A stretch of 64,000 nt of DNA from positions 62,001 to 126,000 of the forward strand of contig NZ_JAAITA010000003.1 of NCBI RefSeq assembly GCF_013304445.1. Reading direction: 5' to 3'. This stretch comes from Blautia hansenii. Its GTDB lineage: Bacteria; Bacillota; Clostridia; Lachnospirales; Lachnospiraceae. The translations under genes and the position numbers were made by a program. The notes under the pieces were generated by a model that had not been told where the DNA came from, searched no databases, and was given only the letters and a program-made list of their open reading frames with translations. Every line of letters begins with the position of its first letter. The first letter of the stretch is position 1. This document shows positions 1 through 8,529 of the stretch, piece after piece.

Positions 1-2
1 TT

Positions 3-2648
3 TTAAACGGCAGAAAGGTGAAACTGCAGGGTGTTTGTGAACATCACGATTTGGGCTGTCTGGGAGCAGCTTACCACAGCCAGGCCATGAGAAGAAAGTT
101 TGAAATTTTAAAGGACATGGGGGTCAATGCAGTGCGGACTTCCCACAATATGCCCGCTCCTGACCTTATGGAAATGGCAGATGAGATGGGAATTTTAATC
201 GTATCGGAATCCTTTGATATGTGGGAATCTTCCAAGACACCTTATGATTACGCCCGTTTTTTCCCGCAGTGGTATGAACGGGACATAAAATCCTGGGTGA
301 AGAGAGACCGGAATCACCCAAGTCTGATTCTCTGGAGTATCGGAAATGAGATTTATGATACCCATATCAGTGAAAAGGGCCAGGAGTGGACCAGAATACT
401 GATGGACGAAGTAGAGAAATATGACCCGAAAAAGAATGCAGCCATTACCATTGGTTCTAATTATATGCCCTGGGAAAATGCGCAGAAGTGTGCAGATATT
501 GTAAAAATTGCAGGCTATAATTATGGAGAAAAATATTACGACAAACACCATGCAGAACATCCGGACTGGATTCTTTACGGCAGCGAGACGGGGTCCATTG
601 TACAGAGCCGTGGAATTTACCATTTCCCTTACCAGCAGTCTGTGCTGGCCGATGAAGATGAGCAGTGTTCTTCTTTGGGAAACTCCACCACAAGCTGGGG
701 AGCAGAGTCTACGGAAGCCTGCCTGCTGGCAGAAAGAGACCACGAATTTTCCTGCGGGCAATTTGTGTGGACCGGGTTTGATTATATCGGAGAGCCTACG
801 CCGTATCACACCAGAAATTCTTACTTTGGTCAGATAGATACTGCAGGATTTCCAAAAGATGCCTATTATATTTATCAGGCGGGCTGGACGGATTACCGGG
901 AAAACCCCATGGTACATATTTTCCCGTACTGGGATTTCAACGAAGGGCAGTTTATTGACCTGCGGGTATGCTCCAATGCCCCGGTTGTGGAGGTTTTCTT
1001 CAACGGAAAGACCCAGGGAACCTTTTCTATTGACCATGAACACGGCACAGACCTTACAGGCCACTGGCAGCTTCCTTATAAGGAAGGAGAAATCTGTGCT
1101 ATTGCCTGTGATGAGACCGGAAAAATCATTGCAAAGGAAGTGCGGTATTCTTTTGGAGAAGGCACAGAGCTCTGTGTGAAATGCGACCGTGAGGAGCTGA
1201 AGGCAAATGGAGAGGATTTGCTGTTTGCAGAGATCTCCGTAAAAGATAAAAACGGTTATCCTGTGGAAAATGCCAACAACCGGGTGCATATTTCTGTGGA
1301 AGGTGCAGGCGCACTGGCTGGTACGGACAATGGCGACAGCACGGATACCGATGGATATAAAGATTACAGCCGACGTCTGTTTTCCGGAAAACTGCTGGCT
1401 GTGTGCAAGGCAGGATGTGAGCCGGGAGTATTGAAGCTGACGGTTACTGCGCCGGGACTGAAACCTGCGGTGGTATCCATACCTGTGGTACAGGCAGAGG
1501 TCAGAGAAGGTATCAGTCCTCTGGCTTATCTGGCAGGGGAAGATTTGACAAAAGAAAAACCGGTTCCTATAGAAGAAATTCCTGTGCGCAATATCCGCAT
1601 GGTGAGCAGCAATGGTCTGCATTTGTATGCAGAAAATCTGGAAACGGAGGTACAGGCTTATCTCTGCCCGGAAAATGCCACAGACCGGGAAGTGTTCTGG
1701 AGTGTGGTGGATGACGGAGGTATTCCGCTGAAAATCGCAGAAATTGAGCCGGATGGACGGAAAGTGAAGGTGCGGGCCAAGAGTGACGGCTCCTTCCGTC
1801 TGCGCTGTATGTCCAAATGCGGAACCGATAAGATACGAATTATTTCTCAGCTGGAGTTTATGATAAGCGGACTGGGAACGGCTTTTACCAATCCCTATGA
1901 GTTTGTCAGCGCCGGACTTTACAACTACAGCAAAGGCGATATCGGAAACGGCAATGAGCACGGGGTTGCCACAGCCAGAGACGGGGAGAGCCAGGTAGGC
2001 TTTCGGGATATTGATTTTGGCCCTTACGGTTCAGACGAAATTATCCTTCCTATTTTTGCTCTTACGGATGACCCTTATGAAATTCAGATTTATGAGGGGA
2101 TTCCGGAAGAAGGCGGAGAGCTGATTGCGGATGTGATTTATCAGAAGCCAAAGATGTGGAATGTGTACCAGGAGGCAGTCTATAAGCTGAACAAACGGTT
2201 GAAAGGCGTTACGGGAATCTGCTTTGTGGTAAAAGAGAAGCTTCATATAAAAGGATTCCGGTTTAAGAAGTACAACCGGGCATGGCAGCAGGTGCCGGTG
2301 ACAGAGTGCGACCGGATTTACGGGGATAGTTTTGAAAGACAGGAGGAGGCTATCTGCAAAATCGGAAATAATGTAACCATAGAATTTGAAAATCTGGAAT
2401 TCGGAGACCAAGGGGCAGGAAAACTGATTCTGTGCGGCTCCACACCTCTGGAGAAAAATACCATCATTGTGCGGTTTATCAGTGATGGAAAGGAAGAACG
2501 GCAGATGCTGGAATTTGCAGGAGGACAGGAAACACAGGAGTTTGTCTTAAAACCGGTATATGGGACAAAAACCGTCAGTTTTGTCTTTCTTCCGGGCAGC
2601 AGCTTTGATTTCCGCTGGTTTTGCTTTAAAAAACAGGGCGAAAAGTAA
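3..2648 (+). CDS. Glycoside hydrolase family 2 protein (beta-galactosidase type), N-terminus outside window
   Basis: The frame is open to the left edge, and the first visible codons (LNGRKVKLQGVCEHHD) are the entry to a GH2 TIM barrel, so the true start lies upstream. The GTG at 18 is an internal Val. The usual N-terminal jelly-roll and Ig-like domains are missing only because of the window edge. Counting from that GTG, the acid/base is expected at Glu111 in WSIGNE and the nucleophile at Glu190 in LYGSETGS. A WTGFDYIGEPTPY segment follows, then Ig-like beta-rich C-terminal domains, giving a long GH2 form. GH2 enzymes remove terminal beta-galactosyl, glucuronyl or related residues with retention; the substrate cannot be fixed from sequence. 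The neighbouring alpha-glucuronidases and sugar importer suggest a hemicellulose oligosaccharide. Family is certain, specificity is not. Confidence 0.9.
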   Translation, partial: LNGRKVKLQGVCEHHDLGCLGAAYHSQAMRRKFEILKDMGVNAVRTSHNMPAPDLMEMADEMGILIVSESFDMWESSKTPYDYARFFPQWYERDIKSWVKRDRNHPSLILWSIGNEIYDTHISEKGQEWTRILMDEVEKYDPKKNAAITIGSNYMPWENAQKCADIVKIAGYNYGEKYYDKHHAEHPDWILYGSETGSIVQSRGIYHFPYQQSVLADEDEQCSSLGNSTTSWGAESTEACLLAERDHEFSCGQFVWTGFDYIGEPTPYHTRNSYFGQIDTAGFPKDAYYIYQAGWTDYRENPMVHIFPYWDFNEGQFIDLRVCSNAPVVEVFFNGKTQGTFSIDHEHGTDLTGHWQLPYKEGEICAIACDETGKIIAKEVRYSFGEGTELCVKCDREELKANGEDLLFAEISVKDKNGYPVENANNRVHISVEGAGALAGTDNGDSTDTDGYKDYSRRLFSGKLLAVCKAGCEPGVLKLTVTAPGLKPAVVSIPVVQAEVREGISPLAYLAGEDLTKEKPVPIEEIPVRNIRMVSSNGLHLYAENLETEVQAYLCPENATDREVFWSVVDDGGIPLKIAEIEPDGRKVKVRAKSDGSFRLRCMSKCGTDKIRIISQLEFMISGLGTAFTNPYEFVSAGLYNYSKGDIGNGNEHGVATARDGESQVGFRDIDFGPYGSDEIILPIFALTDDPYEIQIYEGIPEEGGELIADVIYQKPKMWNVYQEAVYKLNKRLKGVTGICFVVKEKLHIKGFRFKKYNRAWQQVPVTECDRIYGDSFERQEEAICKIGNNVTIEFENLEFGDQGAGKLILCGSTPLEKNTIIVRFISDGKEERQMLEFAGGQETQEFVLKPVYGTKTVSFVFLPGSSFDFRWFCFKKQGEK

Positions 2649-2715
2649 ATAATCTGCACAATATTTGCGCAGTACCTCAAAACATCACGCAATATCTGCA
2701 TAAATTTTGGCAATA

Positions 2716-2750
2716 ATAGGTGAGTGCCAGAGAAAAATATCACCTATAAT
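2716..2750 (+). promoter_or_regulatory. Inverted repeat overlapping a -10 upstream of the GH67 operon
   Basis: Between the GH2 gene and the GH67 gene there are 192 bp without a coding region. ATAGGTGA (2716-2723) is repeated in inverse as TCACCTAT (2740-2747). The right arm overlaps a perfect TATAAT (2745-2750). No good -35 lies 17 bp upstream. This fits an activated or operator-controlled promoter for the xylan-oligosaccharide operon. It could also be an RNA hairpin; no T-run follows, so a terminator is unlikely. Confidence 0.4.
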
Positions 2751-2840
2751 ATATCTTAGAAAAGCAAAAAAGTGTACAACATAACAGGAAAAATGAAATA
2801 AATCCGTGAAAGTTGAACAAAAGCAGCAGGAGGAAAAGAG

Positions 2841-4823
2841 ATGGGATATGAAAGTGCATGGCTGTCTTATAAAGAAAACCATACGTTGAAAATACCCTGG
2901 AATGGCAGCAAGATTTATGCAGATACATGGGGAAAGACCATAGAAGCCGCTGTGACAGAACTGCAAAGAGCAGTGAAAGAAATCTGCGGTATGGATATGG
3001 GAATCACCGGACAGGAAGAGGAAGCAGGAATTCTTCTGAAAAAGGAGCAGGATAATGCTCTGGGAGAAGAGGGGTATAAAATACAGTGCCGGGACGGCAG
3101 ACTGACTGTGACTTCCCAAGGGGAAAAGGGACTGCTTTACGGCAGCTTCGCCTGTATCCGTATGCTGCAGACAAAAGAAGAGTTTTCGGCGGAAGAAAAA
3201 ACAGAGAAGCCTTCCGCTCCCCTCCGAATGTTGAATCACTGGGACAACATGGACGGTTCCATTGAAAGAGGGTATTCGGGAAACTCGTTTTTCTTTGAAG
3301 ACAATAAAATTCTGGTAAATGAAAGAACCAGAGACTATGCCAGACTGGCAGCTTCTGTGGGAATCAACGGAGTGGTGATTAACAATGTGAACGTGAAAGA
3401 CCGGGCAACCTGGCTGATTGATGAGGTTTACCAGAAGGAACTGCAGCGGATGAGCGAAATCTTTGAGACTTACGGAATTCAGCTGTTTTTGAGTCTGAAC
3501 TTTGCAGCGCCTATGGAATTGGGAAATCTAGACAGCGCAGATCCCTGTAAGGAAGCGGTGCAGCAGTGGTGGAACGATAAAATGCAGGAGCTCTATACCA
3601 GACTTCCCAACCTGGGCGGCTTTTTGGTAAAGGCTGACTCCGAGGGAAGACCGGGGCCTTTCACCTACGGAAGAACCCATGCAGACGGAGCCAATATGCT
3701 GGCTGATGCCGTGGCGCCCTATCATGGAAAGATTATTTGGCGGTGTTTTGTTTACAACTGTCAGCAGGACTGGAGAGACCGGAAAACAGACCGTGCCAGA
3801 TCAGGATATGACAACTTCAGACCTTTGGACGGACAGTTTAGGGAAAATGTTATCCTGCAGGTGAAAAACGGACCTATGGATTTCCAGGTAAGAGAGCCGG
3901 TATCTCCCCTTTTCGGAGGTATGGAAAAGACCAATGAAATGCTGGAAGTACAGATTGCACAGGAGTATACAGGGCAGCAGAGACATGTCTGTTACCTCAT
4001 TCCCATGTTTCAGGAAGTGTTAAAGTTCCGTACTTACTGTCAGGAAGACAGGGATACGGTGGAAGACATTGTGACAGGAAAAACCATGGGAAACACCAAT
4101 TGCGGAATCGCAGCAGTGATCAACACCGGAAATGACGAGAACTGGACAGGGCATGATTTGGCGGCAGCCAATTTCTTCGGATTCGGCAGACTGTGTTTCA
4201 ACACCTCCCTTTCCGCAGAAGAGATAGCGAAAGAATGGATTGTCTGTACCTTTGGTCATGACAGGGAAGTACAGGAAAAGATCTTGCAAATGCTGATGAT
4301 GTCCTGGAAGACTTATGAAAAGTATACCTCTCCTTTGGGAATCGGCTGGATGGTAAACCCCAATTACCACTATGGTCCCAATGTAGACGGCTACGAATAT
4401 GACCGATGGGGCACTTACCACCGGGCCGACCACCTGGGGATGGGAGTTTGCCGGGGTAAAAAAGGAACCGGTTACGCACAGCAGTATCGGGAGCCAAATG
4501 CTTCCATGTATGAAAATGTGCAGACCTGTCCGGAAGAACTTCTGCTGTTTTTCCACTATGTTCCGTACACCTATCAGCTGAAGACAGGGAAGACCATGAT
4601 TCAGCATATTTACGACACACATTTTGAAGGCGCCGAAGAGGCGGCCTATATGGCAGACCTCTGGGATTCCCTGGAAGGAAAAATAGAAACAAAAGTTTTT
4701 GAGCGAGTGCAGAAACGTCTGGCACATCAGAAAGAGCATGCAAAGGAATGGCGGGACCAGATTAATTCCTATTTTTACCGCAAGAGCATGATTCCGGATG
4801 AGAAGCACAGAACGATTTATTAA
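2841..4823 (+). CDS. aguA: Alpha-glucuronidase, GH67
   Basis: A 660-residue protein of normal GH67 length. GH67 enzymes remove (4-O-methyl-)glucuronic acid from the non-reducing terminal xylose of short xylo-oligosaccharides, normally in the cytoplasm, and no signal peptide is seen here. GH67 hallmarks are visible: GINGVVINNVNV in the barrel, the KADSEGRPGP block that carries the proposed acid Glu, and NGPMDFQVREP, whose Asp and Glu correspond to the inverting base residues known in the family. An AGGAGG-type site lies 7 nt before the ATG. The gene is followed within 30 nt by the LplB-like permease, so both are probably one transcript. Confidence 0.93.
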   Translation: MGYESAWLSYKENHTLKIPWNGSKIYADTWGKTIEAAVTELQRAVKEICGMDMGITGQEEEAGILLKKEQDNALGEEGYKIQCRDGRLTVTSQGEKGLLYGSFACIRMLQTKEEFSAEEKTEKPSAPLRMLNHWDNMDGSIERGYSGNSFFFEDNKILVNERTRDYARLAASVGINGVVINNVNVKDRATWLIDEVYQKELQRMSEIFETYGIQLFLSLNFAAPMELGNLDSADPCKEAVQQWWNDKMQELYTRLPNLGGFLVKADSEGRPGPFTYGRTHADGANMLADAVAPYHGKIIWRCFVYNCQQDWRDRKTDRARSGYDNFRPLDGQFRENVILQVKNGPMDFQVREPVSPLFGGMEKTNEMLEVQIAQEYTGQQRHVCYLIPMFQEVLKFRTYCQEDRDTVEDIVTGKTMGNTNCGIAAVINTGNDENWTGHDLAAANFFGFGRLCFNTSLSAEEIAKEWIVCTFGHDREVQEKILQMLMMSWKTYEKYTSPLGIGWMVNPNYHYGPNVDGYEYDRWGTYHRADHLGMGVCRGKKGTGYAQQYREPNASMYENVQTCPEELLLFFHYVPYTYQLKTGKTMIQHIYDTHFEGAEEAAYMADLWDSLEGKIETKVFERVQKRLAHQKEHAKEWRDQINSYFYRKSMIPDEKHRTIY

Positions 4824-4851
4824 GAGAAGAGGAAGGAGACGTGGTGCTGAT

Positions 4852-5802
4852 ATGACAAAAACAAAAGAAAAAAAGCAGCCTAAAGTCAAATACAAGGAAC
4901 ATTCCCTGTTGAGACATGTAAGAAAAGAATGGAAACTGTATTCCTTTCTGGTAATTCCCATTCTTTACTATGTAATTTTTAAGTACATACCTGTAATCGG
5001 AAACATCATTGCCTTTCGCCGTTACCGGGGCGGTTCCAATATCTTAGGTGATTACTGGGTGGGATTCCGTTATTTTGAACAGTTTCTCACAGACCCGGAT
5101 TTCTGGCAGGCTTTCTGGAACACCCTGCGGTTAAGTATCGGATACCTTCTGGTACGTTTCCCGGCAACCCTGATTTTTGCCCTGCTTTTAAATGAAATCA
5201 GAAAGAAATGGTGGAAAAAGACGGTACAGACGGTTTCCTACCTGCCTCACTTTATTTCTCTTGTTGTGCTGTGCGGTATGGTGAAAGAACTTCTGGCTTC
5301 TAACGGTCCCATTAACCAGCTCATTGCTTCTTTAGGCGGAGACAAAATCGCATTTATGTCAGAACCTGGATGGTTCGATGCCATTTATATCCTTTCCGGT
5401 GTATGGCAGGCGCTTGGCTGGGGCACCATTCTTTACCTGACAGCCATGACCGGTATTAATACCGAACTTTATGAGGCAGCCTCCATGGACGGGGCCAACA
5501 AATTCAAGCAGGCTCTTCACGTTACCATACCGGGAATCCTGCCAACCATTATGACGCTTTTGATTATGGATATCGGAGGCATTGTAACCTCAGGAAATAT
5601 GCAGAAAATCTTGCTTTTGTACAATCCAATGACACAGAGCAGAGCCGACATCATCGGTACTTTGGTATACCGAATGGGTATCAGCCAGGGAAGCTTCAGT
5701 TATGCGTCTGCAGTAGGTTTGTTTGAAGGTCTTCTGGGGCTGATACTGGTTAGTATAGCCAACTTCCTGTCCAAGAAACTTACAGAAACATCCCTGTGGT
5801 AG
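4852..5802 (+). CDS. ABC sugar transporter permease, LplB type
   Basis: An inner-membrane permease of the CUT1 oligosaccharide ABC importers (LplB/YtcP-like). The sequence has about six hydrophobic segments, and the binding-protein-dependent permease loop EAASMDGANKFKQALHVTIPG contacts the ATPase. The frame stays open upstream into the GH67 gene, but the ATG at 4852 is preferred (316 aa) because GGAAGGAG lies upstream (4831-4838). An earlier in-frame start at 4798 would overlap GH67. No ATPase gene is in the cluster; such importers commonly share an MsmK-type ATPase encoded elsewhere (known for the family). Context suggests glucuronoxylo-oligosaccharide uptake. Confidence 0.9.
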   Translation: MTKTKEKKQPKVKYKEHSLLRHVRKEWKLYSFLVIPILYYVIFKYIPVIGNIIAFRRYRGGSNILGDYWVGFRYFEQFLTDPDFWQAFWNTLRLSIGYLLVRFPATLIFALLLNEIRKKWWKKTVQTVSYLPHFISLVVLCGMVKELLASNGPINQLIASLGGDKIAFMSEPGWFDAIYILSGVWQALGWGTILYLTAMTGINTELYEAASMDGANKFKQALHVTIPGILPTIMTLLIMDIGGIVTSGNMQKILLLYNPMTQSRADIIGTLVYRMGISQGSFSYASAVGLFEGLLGLILVSIANFLSKKLTETSLW

Positions 5803-5816
5803 AAAGGAGTGTAAAC

Positions 5817-6692
5817 ATGAATAGTATAAAACCATCAAAATCTTACAGAGTTTTTCAGGTATTTAATACAGTTCTTATGATTCTTATACTGTTTATTACC
5901 TTATATCCATTTGTATATCTGGTTGCACAGTCCTTCAGCAGCGATGCGGCAGTAAGCGCAGGCCAGGTTACCTTCTTTCCGGTAGATTTTACACTGGATA
6001 CTTACAAGTACCTTTTAAAAGATGATTCTTTCTTTAAATATTACGGAAATACCATTCTTTATACTGTGGTAGGAACGCTTATTTCGGTTATCGGTACCGC
6101 GCTGCTGGCTTATCCGCTGTCCAAACCAAGACTGCGGCTGAATAAGTTTTTTACACCGTTTGTGGTATTCACTATGTATTTTACAGGCGGCATTATTCCG
6201 AACTATATTTTGGTAACACAGTGGCTGGGGCTGCAGGACAGTATGCTTGCTATTATTCTTCCGGGTGCTATCAGCACTTTTAACCTTCTGGTTATGAAGT
6301 CCTTCTTCGCAGGGCTGCCGGAAGAATTGGAGGAAGCGGCTTCCATTGATGGTATGGGCGTGTATGGTATTTTTGTAAAGATTATTCTTCCGTTGTCCAA
6401 ACCGATTCTGGCAACTATGGCTCTGTTCTATATGGTAGGTATGTGGAACGAATGGTTTGCACCTATGATGTACCTGGATTCCAGAGATAAATGGCCCATT
6501 GCTCTTTGGGTAAGACAGCTGGTAGAAGGGGCAAACAATACGGAAATCGGAAGTTCTGCAGAGGCCAGCAGTGTACAGGCGACTTTAAAATCAGCAACCA
6601 TGGTGCTGACATCCATTCCGATTATCTGTGTCTACCCATTTGTACAGAAATATTTTGTACAGGGTATGACAATCGGTGCAGTAAAAGGTTAA
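5817..6692 (+). CDS. ABC sugar transporter permease, LplC type
   Basis: The second permease of the importer, 291 residues with about six membrane segments and a cytoplasmic EEAASIDGMGVYGIFVKIILP loop that docks on the ATPase. It begins 14 nt after the LplB-like gene. The ATG at 5817 is chosen over an in-frame GTG at 5796 that overlaps the upstream stop, because AAAGGAG sits at 5803-5809. It should form the heterodimeric channel with the preceding permease and take cargo from the lipoprotein encoded next. Confidence 0.9.
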   Translation: MNSIKPSKSYRVFQVFNTVLMILILFITLYPFVYLVAQSFSSDAAVSAGQVTFFPVDFTLDTYKYLLKDDSFFKYYGNTILYTVVGTLISVIGTALLAYPLSKPRLRLNKFFTPFVVFTMYFTGGIIPNYILVTQWLGLQDSMLAIILPGAISTFNLLVMKSFFAGLPEELEEAASIDGMGVYGIFVKIILPLSKPILATMALFYMVGMWNEWFAPMMYLDSRDKWPIALWVRQLVEGANNTEIGSSAEASSVQATLKSATMVLTSIPIICVYPFVQKYFVQGMTIGAVKG

Positions 6693-6741
6693 TAAAACGG
6701 GCAGGACAGTCCGTTGAAAAAATAAGAGGAGGAAAGAGTAA

Positions 6742-8430
6742 ATGAAAAAAAGAGTGATTGCATTGACACTGAGTCTGCTTATGGCAGGCACTACACTTGC
6801 AGGCTGCGGCGGAAACAGCAGCTCTAAGGGAGAAGATGGCCCTACAATGTCCGCAGAAGAAGCCGACAAGGATTTGGACTACACCTACGGAGAGGGAGAA
6901 ACCTTCCATTCTGACGAACCGGTGACATATTCTATGATGTTTTCTGACCATGAGAACTATCCAATGCAGGACGACTGGCTGCTCTGGAGCGCAATTGAAG
7001 AGAAGACAAACGTAACCTTTGACTTGACTACGGTTGCAAGAACAGACTACAACGATAAGGTATCCGCGTCTGTAAATAGTGGAAACGCACCGTATATTGT
7101 ACCAAAAATCTATGATTCCAAGGCATACGAAGACAGTGGACAGGTTGTGGCTATCAGTGACTGGGTACAGTATATGCCGAACTACCAGAAATGTGTGGAA
7201 GAATGGGGTCTGGAAGATGACCTGAAACAGATTCTGGCCTCTGACGGAAAATATTACAGACTTCCGGGTATGTGGGAGACCACAGCAGGCGGCTATTCTT
7301 TCCTTATCCGTAAGGATGTTTTCGAGGCAGCAGGTGTGGACATGTCTACAGAGCCTACCTGGACCTGGGAAGATTTTTATCAGGCATTAAAGAAAGTAAA
7401 AGAGTATACAGGCAGCGATTATGTATGGTCTGACCAGTATCAGTTTGGCTGTACCATGAACCTGGCAGCAAGCGTGTATGGTGTAACCGGCGGTAATTCC
7501 CAGGACGGCGGTGACTGGGGATTAAAGGACGGTATGAAATTTGACTTTGACAAGAATGAATTTTACTTTGCAGATACCACAGACGAGTACAAAGAATATC
7601 TGACACTGTTTAACAAAATGTATGAAGAAGGAATTTTAGACCCGGAGACCTTTACACAGGACAGTGCACAGGCACAGGCGAAATTCTACAGAGGCGAATC
7701 CTATGTGCTGACAGTAAACTATCAGCAGGTTGCAGATATTCAGTCTCAGAACAAGATGCAGGTAGACGGTGCTGATTTATACTTTATGACAACACCGGGA
7801 GGTCCGGAAGGACAGATGAAATTATCCAGCTATGCAGGACGTCTGGAAAATGGTATTATGATCACTACCAATGCGCTGGAAGAACTGGGCGAAAAAGAAT
7901 TCATTAAAATGCTGCGTTTCATTGACTGGCTGTGGTACTCTGACGAAGGTCAGACACTCTGTCTGTGGGGTGTAGAAGGAGAAACTTATACCAAAGATGC
8001 AAACGGTACCATTACACTGAATCCGGATATTTACTTTAACGGCATTAATCCAGGTGCGGAAAAACAGTTAAACGTAGACTACGGTTTCGGCGGCGGTGTG
8101 TTCGCATACGGCGGTTCCAAGGAGTTACAGTACTCCAAATTCTCAGAAGGTGAGAAAGAGTGGAACGAAAGGATTGACGCCAATAAGGAAAATGCAAAAC
8201 TGATGCCTCCGGTACTGGCTGATGAGCTGGAGAAAGAAGAGATGAACCTGATTAAGGTGTCTCTCATGGACTATGTCAATACCGCAGCACTGGAATTCAT
8301 TTCCGGCAAGAGAGATTTAGACAAAGACTGGGATGCTTATGTGGCAGATTGTGAGAGCAAGGGAAGCACCAAATATGTAGACCAGGCAAATGAAATCTTT
8401 GAAAGAACAAAAGATACATTAGGTTATTAA
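6742..8430 (+). CDS. Extracellular solute-binding lipoprotein of the LplABC-type importer
   Basis: A 562-residue substrate-binding protein with a classic lipoprotein signal: a basic start (MKKR), a hydrophobic core and lipobox LAGC, so it should be anchored outside the membrane by the Cys near residue 23. The length above 500 residues, the aromatic-rich binding domain and a late DYVNTAALEFISGKRD segment match LplA/family-1 oligosaccharide binders rather than monosaccharide binders. It is preceded by AGGAGGAAAG and follows the two permeases after 49 nt. The likely ligand is a decorated xylo-oligosaccharide (inference from GH67 and GH115 neighbours). Confidence 0.9.
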   Translation: MKKRVIALTLSLLMAGTTLAGCGGNSSSKGEDGPTMSAEEADKDLDYTYGEGETFHSDEPVTYSMMFSDHENYPMQDDWLLWSAIEEKTNVTFDLTTVARTDYNDKVSASVNSGNAPYIVPKIYDSKAYEDSGQVVAISDWVQYMPNYQKCVEEWGLEDDLKQILASDGKYYRLPGMWETTAGGYSFLIRKDVFEAAGVDMSTEPTWTWEDFYQALKKVKEYTGSDYVWSDQYQFGCTMNLAASVYGVTGGNSQDGGDWGLKDGMKFDFDKNEFYFADTTDEYKEYLTLFNKMYEEGILDPETFTQDSAQAQAKFYRGESYVLTVNYQQVADIQSQNKMQVDGADLYFMTTPGGPEGQMKLSSYAGRLENGIMITTNALEELGEKEFIKMLRFIDWLWYSDEGQTLCLWGVEGETYTKDANGTITLNPDIYFNGINPGAEKQLNVDYGFGGGVFAYGGSKELQYSKFSEGEKEWNERIDANKENAKLMPPVLADELEKEEMNLIKVSLMDYVNTAALEFISGKRDLDKDWDAYVADCESKGSTKYVDQANEIFERTKDTLGY

Positions 8431-8452
8431 GAAAGAGCAATACGCAGAGTAA

Positions 8453-8506
8453 GGGGCTGCCGCATAAGAATCAGGAGAACTTGAGGGTTATGCGCGGCCC
8501 TCTTTC
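8453..8506 (+). terminator. GC-rich hairpin with short T-run after the transporter genes
   Basis: GGGGC (8453-8457) and CGCATAA (8461-8467) pair with TTATGCG (8488-8494) and GCCCT (8497-8501), followed by CTTTCT. It lies between the lipoprotein gene and GH115. The T-run is weak, so it may be a partial terminator that lowers GH115 expression relative to the transporter, or an mRNA-stabilising hairpin. Confidence 0.6.
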
Positions 8507-8529
8507 TGTATACGGGAGGATGTAGGAGC

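Noticed and set aside
195-1961. Long minus-strand open frame (588 codons) opposite the GH2 gene
   Set aside because: It has no ribosome-binding site, its product is Cys/His/Phe-rich without any family pattern, and the plus-strand GH2 motifs are unmistakable. It is an antisense shadow of biased codon use.
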